Source: Halanaerobium praevalens DSM 2228 (GTDB lineage Bacteria; Bacillota; Halanaerobiia; Halanaerobiales; Halanaerobiaceae). From it: a stretch of DNA of 64,000 nucleotides. Shown piece by piece: positions 56,469-64,000 of this stretch (position 1 is its first letter; every line of letters starts with the position of its first letter). Location of the stretch: NCBI RefSeq assembly GCF_000165465.1, contig NC_017455.1:2108001-2172000 (forward strand), read 5' to 3'. Under the pieces are notes generated by a model, which saw nothing but the letters and a program-made list of their open reading frames with translations, had not been told where the DNA came from and made no database searches. A program made the position numbers and the translations under genes.

Positions 56469-57509
56469 TCAACTATCCTCTAAAGAACAGCCTTCTTGTG
56501 GTAACTCAACTGAGAAAATACCTAATTTTTTAGCTCCATAAATTACTATTAAAATTACAGAAATGAAAATTATCAAAGCTTGATCAAATTTAATTCCATT
56601 AATAATAAAGGCAATTGTGCCTAAAATAGAACTAATTAAATAAACCGAAATTACAGCTTGTTTTTGGTTCATCCCAATTGCAAGTAAACGATGATGAAGA
56701 TGGCCGTGATCTGCTTCTCCTATTGGACGATCATTAAAGATCCGCCTCACAATAGCAAAAGTTGTATCTAAAATAGGTACAGCTAAAGCTAGCATTGGCA
56801 CAAAGATTGTTACTGCTGCTGCACTTTTTAAAGCACCAGTAATTGAGACAGCAGCTATAATATAGCCAATAAACATCGAACCAGTATCTCCCATAAAAAT
56901 CTGGGCTGGGTTAAAATTGTAGCGTAAAAAACCTAAACAGCTGCCAGCAAGTAAAACTGCTAACATCGGTGCCAGAAGCAGCCCTTCCTGTAAAGCAACA
57001 GCAAATAAGGTTAAAACTGCAATAATCGAGACACCCGCTGCCAGACCATCTAAACCATCAATTAAATTAATGGTATTGATAATACTAACAATCCAAAACA
57101 CTGTAAAAGGTATAGCATAAATCCCAAGGTAAATAAAACCTCCCAAAGGATTAGTAATAAAATTAATTCTAACTCCATAATAAACCAAAATCAAAGCCCC
57201 AATTATTTGGGCACTAAATTTTAGTGGAGCTGAAATTTCAAACTTATCATCTAATAGTCCTAAAATCAGCATAAAACTTCCACCAACTATAATTCCAGTA
57301 ATAGTATTATTTATTGGCAAAAAGAATTTCAGGGGAATCATAAAAGCAAGATAAATCGCCACTCCACCTGAGCTAGCTACAACTTTAGTATTTATTTTTC
57401 TTTGTCCCGGCTGATCAACAAAATTAAAATGTTTTGCTAATCTAATAATAACCGGGGTTATCAATAATGATAGTAATAATGAGCTAATAAAAGCTGCCAG
57501 ATAAAGCAA
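56469..57509 (-). CDS. WecA/TagO-type undecaprenyl-phosphate sugar-1-phosphate transferase
   Basis: This is a 346-residue membrane enzyme with about 10-11 helices. It carries the MraY/WecA family motifs GLLDDKFEIS, NTINLIDGLDGLAAGVS, FMGDTGSMFIGY and the WecA/TagO-type His loop ADHGHLHHRLLAIGM. It most likely transfers GlcNAc-1-phosphate to undecaprenyl phosphate to start O-antigen, wall polymer or secondary polymer synthesis. WecA versus TagO cannot be told from sequence alone. The start is TTG at 57509 after GGGGG. Confidence 0.9.
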   Translation of the reverse strand: MLYLAAFISSLLLSLLITPVIIRLAKHFNFVDQPGQRKINTKVVASSGGVAIYLAFMIPLKFFLPINNTITGIIVGGSFMLILGLLDDKFEISAPLKFSAQIIGALILVYYGVRINFITNPLGGFIYLGIYAIPFTVFWIVSIINTINLIDGLDGLAAGVSIIAVLTLFAVALQEGLLLAPMLAVLLAGSCLGFLRYNFNPAQIFMGDTGSMFIGYIIAAVSITGALKSAAAVTIFVPMLALAVPILDTTFAIVRRIFNDRPIGEADHGHLHHRLLAIGMNQKQAVISVYLISSILGTIAFIINGIKFDQALIIFISVILIVIYGAKKLGIFSVELPQEGCSLEDS

Positions 57510-57530
57510 TTATCTTACCCCCTATTTGAG

Positions 57531-57620
57531 AGCACCAACCTTTTAAACAATTAGTTAAAGCAATTATTTAAACTAATTTTAGCTTCAAGTGTTTTGACTA
57601 TATTTAAAACAGCTGGTGCT
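57531..57620. other. Nested inverted repeats in the upp-wecA gap
   Basis: The 121-base gap contains AGCACCA (57531-57537) complementary to TGGTGCT (57614-57620). Inside these lies a second pair, AATTAGTT (57549-57556) and AACTAATT (57571-57578). Together they could fold as one long stem with an internal hairpin. No T run and no clear promoter are seen. Confidence 0.4.
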
Positions 57621-57630
57621 AATTTAATTT

Positions 57631-58260
57631 CTATTTAGTACCGTAAAGTCTATCTCCTGCATCACCAAGACCAGGCACAATATAAGCGTGGTCATTAAGC
57701 TTTTCATCTAAAGCAGCAGTCCAAATATCAATATCTGGATGAGCAGCCTGTAATTTCTTAATTCCTTCAGGTGCAGCTACTAAAACCATAAACTTAATGC
57801 TGCGGGGATTTCTTTTTTTAATAAATTTAATTGCTTCCATAGCTGTATTACCAGTAGCTAACATCGGATCTACTACTAATAAATCTCTTTCTTCAACATC
57901 TGTTGGCAGTTTACAATAATATTCTACTGCTTCTAAAGTTTCAGGCTCTCTATATAAACCAATATGTCCTACTCTAGCAGCTGGAATTAGTTTTAAAACT
58001 CCATCCAACATTCCTAAACCGGCCCTTAAAATAGGGACAATCCCCATTTTCTTACCAGAAATCATTTTGAACTTAGCCTTAGTTATTGGTGTTTCAATCT
58101 CAACATCTTCTAAAGGAAGATCTCTAGTCACCTCATAAGCCATTAAAGTTGCTACCTCATCAGCAAGTTCTCTAAACTCTTTCGGGCCAGTATTTTTGTC
58201 CCTCATCAACGCTACTTTGTGTCTGATTAATGGATGTTCCATTACATGTAATTCACTCAA
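57631..58260 (-). CDS. upp: Uracil phosphoribosyltransferase
   Basis: Upp salvages uracil to UMP with PRPP. It has 209 residues from TTG 58260, the family length, beginning [20 protein letters not shown]. It shows [26 protein letters not shown] and the PRPP motif [18 protein letters not shown], and ends [19 protein letters not shown]. The TTG follows GAGGAG by 8 bases; the longer version with ATG at 58278 would start inside the ribosome site. Its place before the atp operon matches Bacillus. Confidence 0.96.
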   Translation of the reverse strand: MSELHVMEHPLIRHKVALMRDKNTGPKEFRELADEVATLMAYEVTRDLPLEDVEIETPITKAKFKMISGKKMGIVPILRAGLGMLDGVLKLIPAARVGHIGLYREPETLEAVEYYCKLPTDVEERDLLVVDPMLATGNTAMEAIKFIKKRNPRSIKFMVLVAAPEGIKKLQAAHPDIDIWTAALDEKLNDHAYIVPGLGDAGDRLYGTK

Positions 58261-58304
58261 AATAATTTCTCCTCTCATATTTATATTATTCTACTTAAAA
58301 AACT

Positions 58305-58802
58305 TTAATCCTGCTTTGATAAATCAAACTTCTTTAGATTTTCCAATAAAAATTCCAAATTAGCTTTGATCTCATCTCTTGTTGCTCTATAGACTGCTTC
58401 TGATAAACCAAAAGGATCCTGAATATCTTTATTCTCAGAATCTAAACCACTTAATTCTTTTAAAGTAAAAACCTTATCAGATAAATTCGGATAATCTAAA
58501 ACTAAAGCCCGACTGTGTTTCCGGGTCATAGTAATAATTAAATCCTGCTCTTCTAATTCTATATCTGCTAAACTATGTGAAATATGACCTTCAAGTTCAA
58601 TTCCAAGCTCTGCCATGACATTTTTTACTTTAGCATTAGCTTCTGCTCCTTTAACAGCAGATATACCAGCAGAAATAATTTGCCAATTCTCTAATTTTAA
58701 GTCATCTCGCTGTCTAATCATAGCTTTTAATAAATATTCGGCCATTGGACTCCGACAAGTATTTCCTGTGCAAACAAATAAAATCTTTTTAATTGTCTCC
58801 AC
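58305..58802 (-). CDS. Low-molecular-weight protein tyrosine/arginine phosphatase
   Basis: The 165-residue protein has the catalytic P-loop VCTGNTCRSPMAE (Cys and Arg present) near the N terminus and the general-acid DPFG near residue 125. It belongs to the LMW-PTP family and corresponds in position to Bacillus ywlE, a protein-arginine phosphatase. The Thr after Gly-Asn in the P-loop (GNT) is the feature linked to arginine phosphatase activity in YwlE. It overlaps sua5 by 14 bases. The start is GTG at 58802, close to its own ribosome site, so it is uncertain. Confidence 0.9.
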   Translation of the reverse strand: METIKKILFVCTGNTCRSPMAEYLLKAMIRQRDDLKLENWQIISAGISAVKGAEANAKVKNVMAELGIELEGHISHSLADIELEEQDLIITMTRKHSRALVLDYPNLSDKVFTLKELSGLDSENKDIQDPFGLSEAVYRATRDEIKANLEFLLENLKKFDLSKQD

Positions 58803-59922
58803 CTCCCGGCTGAGAATATTCTTCAGCTGCGGCTGCTTTCTGTATTCTATTCATTACTGCCTCACCAATTCCTTGAGCAGCTAATTCTTCTATGTAAATT
58901 TCTTCTACCTCAGGATCAGCATCTAAACTCCGCATTAAAGCAAAAAGTTTTTGAGCTAATTCTGCTGGCTTTTGATGGCTGAAGACTTTAAGTACTTTTA
59001 AATTTTTAGTTGGCAGCTGATAATTATCTAATTTAGAATTTCTAGCACTGATAATCGCAATTTTTTTGCTTTCTGCTTTTTTCAGAGCTTTTTTTAAGAT
59101 AAAAAGTTTATCTTCAAAATTAAAAGTATATAGTTTTTTATTTGGAGCATAATGACGGTATTTCATCCCTGGTGCCACAGCAGTATCATCTTTAAGATCT
59201 GCTGCAAGCAGCACTTCTTCTCCTAAAAAATCGGCAATTTCTTGGCGGCTAATCCCACCTGGTCTTAAAACTTTAACCTGAGCTGAGCGCAAATCGACAA
59301 CAGTTGACTCAACCCCAACTTGACAAGGACCTCCATCTAAAATCAAAGGTATTTTGCCTTTTAAATCATGATAGACATGTTCTGCTTGAGTTGGACTGGG
59401 AAAACCAGAAGTATTAGCGCTTGGAGCTGCCAGAGGCAGACCTGAGCTTTCTATAACTGCCAAAATAAGTGGATGAGCTGGCATCCGAATAGCAATTGTT
59501 TCTAAACCAGCTGAAGTTAGATTAGGAACTTTTTTACTTTTAGGAAAAATAATAGTCAAAGGTCCAGGCCAAAAGTGATCCATCAAAGCCTGTGTTTTGG
59601 CTGTTATTTTCGCTGCTGTTAATTCTTTTAGCTGAGCTTGGTCCGCAATATGAACAATCAAAGGATTATCTTGGGGACGACCCTTAGCTGCAAAAATTTT
59701 GCTGACTGCTTTTGGTGATAAAGCATTTGCTGCTAAACCATAAACAGTTTCTGTAGGTAGAGCTACTAATTGATTTTGACTTAAAAGTTCGGCTGCTTTT
59801 AAAATTACTTCATCTGTCTTTAATTTAGATCTCAGCTGCGAATTATTAGCCAATTTTGCCTGAGCTAAAGTTTTGAATTCATTTTGATATTTTGTCTGCT
59901 TTATTTTAGTCTTAAATTTCAT
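58789..59922 (-). CDS. sua5: L-threonylcarbamoyladenylate synthase (Sua5/YwlC)
   Basis: The 377-residue enzyme makes threonylcarbamoyl-AMP for the t6A37 modification of ANN-decoding tRNAs. The YrdC domain spans about 40-240 (LVALPTETVYGLAANAL, KGRPQDNPLIVHI, LPLAAPSANTSGFPSPT, LDGGPCQVGVESTVVDL). The C-terminal Sua5 domain follows a linker at about 240-260 (APGMKYRHYAP). ATG 59922 follows AGGTGA with good spacing; an upstream GTG overlaps it. In Bacillus spoIIR lies between prmC and ywlC; here it is missing. Confidence 0.94.
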   Translation of the reverse strand: MKFKTKIKQTKYQNEFKTLAQAKLANNSQLRSKLKTDEVILKAAELLSQNQLVALPTETVYGLAANALSPKAVSKIFAAKGRPQDNPLIVHIADQAQLKELTAAKITAKTQALMDHFWPGPLTIIFPKSKKVPNLTSAGLETIAIRMPAHPLILAVIESSGLPLAAPSANTSGFPSPTQAEHVYHDLKGKIPLILDGGPCQVGVESTVVDLRSAQVKVLRPGGISRQEIADFLGEEVLLAADLKDDTAVAPGMKYRHYAPNKKLYTFNFEDKLFILKKALKKAESKKIAIISARNSKLDNYQLPTKNLKVLKVFSHQKPAELAQKLFALMRSLDADPEVEEIYIEELAAQGIGEAVMNRIQKAAAAEEYSQPGGGDN

Positions 59923-59986
59923 TTTTCTCACCTATTTTAGAGCTAAAACCTGCTCTATATTTTAGCAAATCTAATTTTAATAAATT

Positions 59987-60856
59987 TTATTCAGCTTCTT
60001 TTTCTTTAAAAAGAGCAGAAACAATTCTATCATTTTCTGAATAATCTTTTTCAACTTCAATTTCGGACCAATTTGCTCCAAAGATTTCTCTTACTGCTGC
60101 TGCCTGTTGATAACCTATTTCTAAAAATAATTTACCACCATTTTTAAGTACTTTTTCGGCTTCTGGAATTAAACGGCGGTAAAAATCCAAACCATCTTTA
60201 CCGGCTACTAAGGCCTTTTTCGGTTCTTTTTTTACTTCTGGGGCTAAAGTTTCCATTTCTGCTTCAGTGATATAGGGTGGATTAGATACTAAAATATCAA
60301 TACCCTTAATTTCTCTTTTAATAAATTCTTTTAATAAATCACTTTTTAGGATGCTCATCCGTTCTGTTAAATCATGTTTTTTCATGTTTTGTCGTGCAAT
60401 TTTAAGAGCTGAATTAGAAATATCTGTTCCCACAACTTTGGCTTTTTGTAAATAATGGGCTAAGCTAACAGCAATGGCCCCACTGCCAGTACAGACATCA
60501 ATAATTTGAGGTGTTTTAAGCCCCTGTTGACGGCAGTATTTTATTACTTTTTCAACTAAATTTTCAGTATCAGGTCGAGGAATTAAAACTCCAGGCTCAA
60601 CTTTGAATTCTAAAGACATAAATTCTTTTTTTTGGATAATATAAGCTACTGGAATTCTTTGGGCCCGTTTTTTTATCATTTCTCGATATTTATCAATTTC
60701 TCTACTTTTTAGTGGATAATCATATTTAACATAAAGATTAATTCTTTCCATATCTAAAAGATCTGCCATCAGCACTTCTGCATCAAGCCTCGAACTTTTT
60801 ATTCCCTGAGCAGCTAAAAATTGATCACTGCGCTTAAGAAGTTCTTTTATATTCAC
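59987..60856 (-). CDS. prmC: Peptide chain release factor N5-glutamine methyltransferase
   Basis: PrmC methylates the Gln of the GGQ motif of release factors, and it directly follows prfA, its substrate gene. From GTG 60856 it has 289 residues. Visible are the N-terminal helical domain, YIIQKKEFMSLEFKVEPGVLIPRPDTENLVE, the SAM site IDVCTGSGAIAVSLA and the catalytic NPPY in LVSNPPYITE. The GTG lies 2 bases after the prfA stop with GGAG upstream; the longer frame into prfA is not needed. Confidence 0.95.
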   Translation of the reverse strand: MNIKELLKRSDQFLAAQGIKSSRLDAEVLMADLLDMERINLYVKYDYPLKSREIDKYREMIKKRAQRIPVAYIIQKKEFMSLEFKVEPGVLIPRPDTENLVEKVIKYCRQQGLKTPQIIDVCTGSGAIAVSLAHYLQKAKVVGTDISNSALKIARQNMKKHDLTERMSILKSDLLKEFIKREIKGIDILVSNPPYITEAEMETLAPEVKKEPKKALVAGKDGLDFYRRLIPEAEKVLKNGGKLFLEIGYQQAAAVREIFGANWSEIEVEKDYSENDRIVSALFKEKEAE

Positions 60857-60857
60857 T

Positions 60858-61940
60858 TTAGATCTTCTCCAATCTCTTGTTATTATCCTCCTCAATTAAA
60901 GCTTCTACCACTGGCTCTAATTCTCCATCCAAAATTTTATCTAATTGGTGGATAGTTAAATTAATCCGGTGATCACTTACTCTTCCCTGAGGGAAATTAT
61001 AAGTTCTAATTTTTTCACTCCGATCACCAGTACCTACCTGTGATTTTCTGGCCTCAGATCTTTCTTTTTGCTTTTCTTGTTCTTTCTTTTCCTGCAGCCT
61101 TGCTCTCAAAATTTTCATTGCCTTAGCCTTGTTTTTATGCTGAGATTTTTCATCCTGACAAGAAACTGTAAGACCTGTTGGCTCATGAGTAATTCTAATT
61201 GCAGAGTCAGTTGTATTTACACTCTGACCACCTGGACCACTAGAACGGAAAGTATCAATAGTTAAATCATTTGTTTCAATTTCAACATCTACCTCTTCTG
61301 CTTCTGGTAAAACAGCTACAGTAGCAGTTGAAGTGTGGATTCTTCCACTTGATTCTGTAGAAGGAACGCGCTGAACTCGATGGACTCCACTTTCATATTT
61401 TAAATATTTAAAAATATCTGTACCTTCAATAGTAAAAATAATTTCTTTAAAACCACCTGTACCTGATTCATTTGCACTCATTAAATCTACTTTCCAGCCT
61501 TTGCCTTCTGCATAACGAGTATACATTCGATAAAGATCAGCAGCAAAAAGGGCAGCTTCATCACCACCAGCTCCAGCTCTAATTTCTACAATAACGTTCT
61601 TTTCATCATTTGGATCATCAGGTAAGAGCATAATTGGCAGCTGTTCTTGAAGCTTTTCCTTTTTGGGTTTTAATTCTGCAATTTCCTCTTCAAATAAAGC
61701 TTGCATTTCTGGATCATCATCAAGCTCCATCATTTCTTCTGCTTCTGCTATACCTTCTTTTGCTGCTTTGTATTCTTTATATTTATCTACAATTTTTTTT
61801 AATTTAGCATGTTTTTTTAATAACTTTTGATATTTATCACTGTCATTAATCACTTCTGGATCACTTAGTTTTTTATTCATTTGTTTATATTTAGCAACTA
61901 ATTTATCCAGTTTAGATTCTAAATCATTTAAATCAAACAT
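60858..61940 (-). CDS. prfA: Peptide chain release factor 1
   Basis: RF1 reads UAA and UAG stop codons. It has 360 residues, with the tripeptide anticodon region around [18 protein letters not shown] (PxT motif as PST) and the catalytic GGQ in [20 protein letters not shown]. It is paired with prmC downstream. Confidence 0.97.
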   Translation of the reverse strand: MFDLNDLESKLDKLVAKYKQMNKKLSDPEVINDSDKYQKLLKKHAKLKKIVDKYKEYKAAKEGIAEAEEMMELDDDPEMQALFEEEIAELKPKKEKLQEQLPIMLLPDDPNDEKNVIVEIRAGAGGDEAALFAADLYRMYTRYAEGKGWKVDLMSANESGTGGFKEIIFTIEGTDIFKYLKYESGVHRVQRVPSTESSGRIHTSTATVAVLPEAEEVDVEIETNDLTIDTFRSSGPGGQSVNTTDSAIRITHEPTGLTVSCQDEKSQHKNKAKAMKILRARLQEKKEQEKQKERSEARKSQVGTGDRSEKIRTYNFPQGRVSDHRINLTIHQLDKILDGELEPVVEALIEEDNNKRLEKI

Positions 61941-62027
61941 TTATTTTTTCACCTCATATTAGCTTAAAATTTTAAAAACTTATCAATCAATCTATTTTAT
62001 TCAGCTCTAATTAGTTTTCAACTAGCT

Positions 62028-62606
62028 TTAATCAGTTCTCAGACTATGACAACTGCGGCAGCGGGCTTCATAAACTTCGGCTGCTCCAACTAAGATTACT
62101 GGATCATCTGCCCGAGCTGGTTGACCATTAATTAAACGCTGAGTTCTACTGGCAGGTTCTCCACACTGGATACAGATAGCGTGCAGTTTATCAACATATT
62201 CAGCTCTAGCCATTAGTTCTGGCATTGGTCCAAAAGGTTGATTGCGGAAGTCACGATCAAGGCCAGCCAAAATAACACGAATTCCCTCATCAGCTAATTC
62301 TTCACAAATTGCAACTAAGTCTGAATGGAAAAATTGAGCTTCATCAATACCGACTACATCAACTGTTTTGTCTATTCTTTTTAATATCTCTTCTGGATGA
62401 TCAACTGGCACTGCTTCTATACTGTTTCCACTGTGAGAAACTACATCTTTTTTGCTATAGCGATCATCTAAAACGGGTTTAAAGACCCTTACCTTTTGCT
62501 TAGCAATTTTTACTCTATTTAGCCTGCGAATTAACTCTTCACTTTTACCGCAGTACATCGGCCCAGTTATAATTTCTAACCAGCCACTTTTTGTTATTTT
62601 ATACAA
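62028..62606 (-). CDS. tdk: Thymidine kinase
   Basis: The 192-residue type II thymidine kinase has Walker [16 protein letters not shown], Walker [11 protein letters not shown], the lasso region PEYVDKL-like ([11 protein letters not shown]) and four zinc Cys (CIQC and CRSC). It phosphorylates thymidine for salvage. The start is TTG at 62606, 6 bases after GAGGTG. Position after rpmE matches Bacillus. Confidence 0.95.
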   Translation of the reverse strand: MYKITKSGWLEIITGPMYCGKSEELIRRLNRVKIAKQKVRVFKPVLDDRYSKKDVVSHSGNSIEAVPVDHPEEILKRIDKTVDVVGIDEAQFFHSDLVAICEELADEGIRVILAGLDRDFRNQPFGPMPELMARAEYVDKLHAICIQCGEPASRTQRLINGQPARADDPVILVGAAEVYEARCRSCHSLRTD

Positions 62607-62705
62607 TTACTACACCTCATTATTATGATTTTTAAATTTTACACTAAAATAAATTTCAATTTTATTTAAAAATCAGCTTTTAAATTAAATAATGAAAATT
62701 TTTCT

Positions 62706-62735
62706 AAAAAAAAAGCAGAGCTATTAAAGCCCTGC
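62706..62735 (-). terminator. Rho-independent terminator after rpmE
   Basis: An 8-bp stem with one G-U pair (62728-62735 with 62715-62722) and a 5-base loop is followed by nine T on the minus strand. It lies 27 bases after the rpmE stop. Confidence 0.92.
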
Positions 62736-62761
62736 AGCAGAAAAAGAATTTCTTTTTCAAC

Positions 62762-62986
62762 CTACTCAGAATCTTCTGAGTCAGTTTCAGAAATCCCATA
62801 TTTTTTATTAAATCTTTCGACACGACCACCTTTTTTGGCTTTACGCTGTTTTCCTGTATAGAATGGATGACAGCTAGAACAAACTTCAACCCTAATATTT
62901 TCTTTAGTTGATTTAGTCTCATAAACCTCGCCGCAGGCACAGGTTACTGTAGTTTCTTTAACGTCTGGGTGGATTCCTTCACGCAT
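62762..62986 (-). CDS. rpmE: Ribosomal protein L31 (zinc-binding type)
   Basis: The 74-residue L31 begins [24 protein letters not shown] and contains the Cys pairs CAC and CSSC, so it is the zinc-containing form, followed by [10 protein letters not shown] and an acidic Ser-rich tail. It has a strong promoter upstream and a terminator downstream, so it is probably made mostly from a one-gene transcript. Confidence 0.96.
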   Translation of the reverse strand: MREGIHPDVKETTVTCACGEVYETKSTKENIRVEVCSSCHPFYTGKQRKAKKGGRVERFNKKYGISETDSEDSE

Positions 62987-63080
62987 CTATATCACCTCTC
63001 TTGCATACATAATTATTGTTACACCGATTACTTTTTGAAGCATAACCAGGCTGAAGACATAAATCTTCACGCTAATATTT

Positions 63081-63109
63081 ATTATAACACAGCCTTTTTA
63101 GCTATGCAA
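63081..63109 (-). promoter_or_regulatory. rpmE promoter
   Basis: On the minus strand: TTGCAT (63109-63104), a 17-bp spacer, then TG-T-TATAAT with the -10 hexamer at 63086-63081. The leader of about 85 bases contains a short GAAGA/TCTTC hairpin (63052-63067), a possible site for L31 autoregulation. Confidence 0.7.
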
Positions 63110-63134
63110 GGAAAAAGAAAAGTTAACTGCTACT

Positions 63135-64000
63135 TTAATTTTTAAAGATTTTATCTAGAGTCTGGAGCAATTCTTGATTATCTTTAGTATTTTTTAATTG
63201 TTTTAGTAAAGTGCTCATCAGCTCATAATCAGTCATATTAGCAGTCTGCCTTCTTAATTTCCAAATTGTTTCTAATTCTTTTTTAGCTAATAGCATTTCT
63301 TCTTTTCTGGTTCCAGAACGATTAATATCAATTGCTGGGAAAATTCTTCTTTCTGCTAAACGACGATTTAAATGTAATTCCATATTTCCAGTCCCTTTAA
63401 ATTCTTCGTAAATTACATCATCCATTCTACTACCAGTATCAACTAAAGAAGTAGCAATAATTGTTAAACTACCACCTTCTTCGATATTCCGAGCAGCTCC
63501 AAAAAAGCGTTTAGGAAAATGCATAGCTGTCGGATCTAAACCTCCAGAAAGAGTCCTTCCACTGGGAGGAATAGTAACATTAGCTGCTCTAGCTAATCTG
63601 GTAATACTATCTAAGAGAATAACTACATCGTTTTTGTGTTCAACTAATCTTTTGGCTTTTTCTAAAACTAATTCTGCCACTTGAATATGCTCTTCTGGCG
63701 GCTCATCAAAAGTTGAAGCTATAACTTCAGCATCAACTGAACGACTCATATCTGTGACCTCTTCTGGGCGCTCATCAATTAAGAGGATCATCATTTTAGC
63801 TTCAGGGTAGTTATGCCTAATACTATTTGCTATTTTCTTTAAGAGCACTGTTTTTCCCGCTTTAGGAGGAGAAACCAAAAGTCCACGCTGACCTTTACCA
63901 ATTGGAGACATTAAATCGATCATCCGCGAAGATATTTCATTTTTATGGTACTCTAACTTATATCTTTCTTCTGGATAAAGAGGAGTTAAATCTTCAAAAT
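63135..64000 (-). CDS. rho: Transcription termination factor Rho, 5' truncated by window edge
   Basis: The C-terminal 288 residues of Rho are present; the start lies beyond 64000. Visible are the region [12 protein letters not shown], the P-loop [28 protein letters not shown], the Walker B and R-loop [24 protein letters not shown] and the C-terminal [15 protein letters not shown]. An internal Met at 63923 is not the start. The hexameric RNA helicase ends untranslated transcripts. No intrinsic terminator is seen before the rpmE promoter. Confidence 0.97.
   Translation of the reverse strand, partial: FEDLTPLYPEERYKLEYHKNEISSRMIDLMSPIGKGQRGLLVSPPKAGKTVLLKKIANSIRHNYPEAKMMILLIDERPEEVTDMSRSVDAEVIASTFDEPPEEHIQVAELVLEKAKRLVEHKNDVVILLDSITRLARAANVTIPPSGRTLSGGLDPTAMHFPKRFFGAARNIEEGGSLTIIATSLVDTGSRMDDVIYEEFKGTGNMELHLNRRLAERRIFPAIDINRSGTRKEEMLLAKKELETIWKLRRQTANMTDYELMSTLLKQLKNTKDNQELLQTLDKIFKN

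Noticed and set aside
62704-62940. 78-codon open frame overlapping rpmE on the same strand
   Set aside because: It is an out-of-frame shadow of the clear L31 gene and runs into the terminator; composition is low-complexity and basic.

Overview
This window is an AT-rich stretch of bacterial chromosome that fits a diderm (outer-membrane-bearing) Firmicute, most likely of the order Halanaerobiales. Four things point there. The gene order rho-rpmE-tdk-prfA-prmC-...-upp-atp operon-...-murA-...-mreB/mbl-...-fabZ follows the Bacillus/Clostridia backbone. A complete lipid A, Lpt, Bam and Tam gene set is embedded in that backbone. Two SLH-domain porins of the OmpM type are present. The ATP synthase c subunit carries an Na+-type ion site. 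TTG and GTG starts preceded by good Shine-Dalgarno sequences are common, and several promoters share an extended -10 (TGnTATAAT).

Layout. Every gene except one radical SAM gene (2922-4559) lies on the minus strand. 1-2700: the end of an outer-membrane-like protein and a SPOR/SpoIID-like/phosphodiester-glycosidase fusion. 4585-7339: sugar nucleotide genes (galU, pgcA). 7481-22271: a block of surface proteins, comprising LptD, several predicted beta-barrel proteins, a two-partner secretion pair (TpsB/TpsA), and two SLH-porins flanking a small OMP. 22272-22573: a long structured leader and promoter in front of the second SLH-porin. 22574-43666: one apparent 21-kb operon for outer-membrane biogenesis, read as mreB/mbl, S55 peptidase, tamB, bamA, three OmpH/Skp-like genes, lpxD, lpxC, fabZ, lpxA, lpxI, lpxB, lptC-like, lptA-like, lptB, lptF/G-like, DUF3084 and a YqgF-like gene. 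43820-46594: a PfkB-type kinase, a CBS protein and a cation:proton antiporter. 46675-48563: murA and a YueI-family gene. 48770-56373: the F1Fo ATP synthase operon. 56469-64000: wecA/tagO-like, upp, a low-molecular-weight phosphatase, sua5, prmC, prfA, tdk, rpmE and the 3' part of rho.

How it works together. LpxA/C/D/I/B make lipid A precursors. LptB with an LptF/G-type permease, LptC- and LptA-like proteins and LptD move LPS to the surface. Skp/OmpH-like chaperones, BamA and TamB build the barrels. SLH-porins tie the outer membrane to the wall. MreB/Mbl and MurA build the wall.

The most striking observation is a second ATP synthase c-subunit gene (55098-55355). It keeps the fold-defining sequence but has Gly in place of the ion-binding Glu and Met in place of the Na+-coordinating Gln. 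It is separated by an atpI gene from a normal Na+-type c gene. Also notable are the long structured ompM leader, whose C-run can pair with the gene's own ribosome binding site, the two-partner secretion system in a Firmicute background, and the absence of spoIIR, spoIID and spoIIID from the places they hold in Bacillus. No tRNA, rRNA, CRISPR array, IS element or prophage was recognised.
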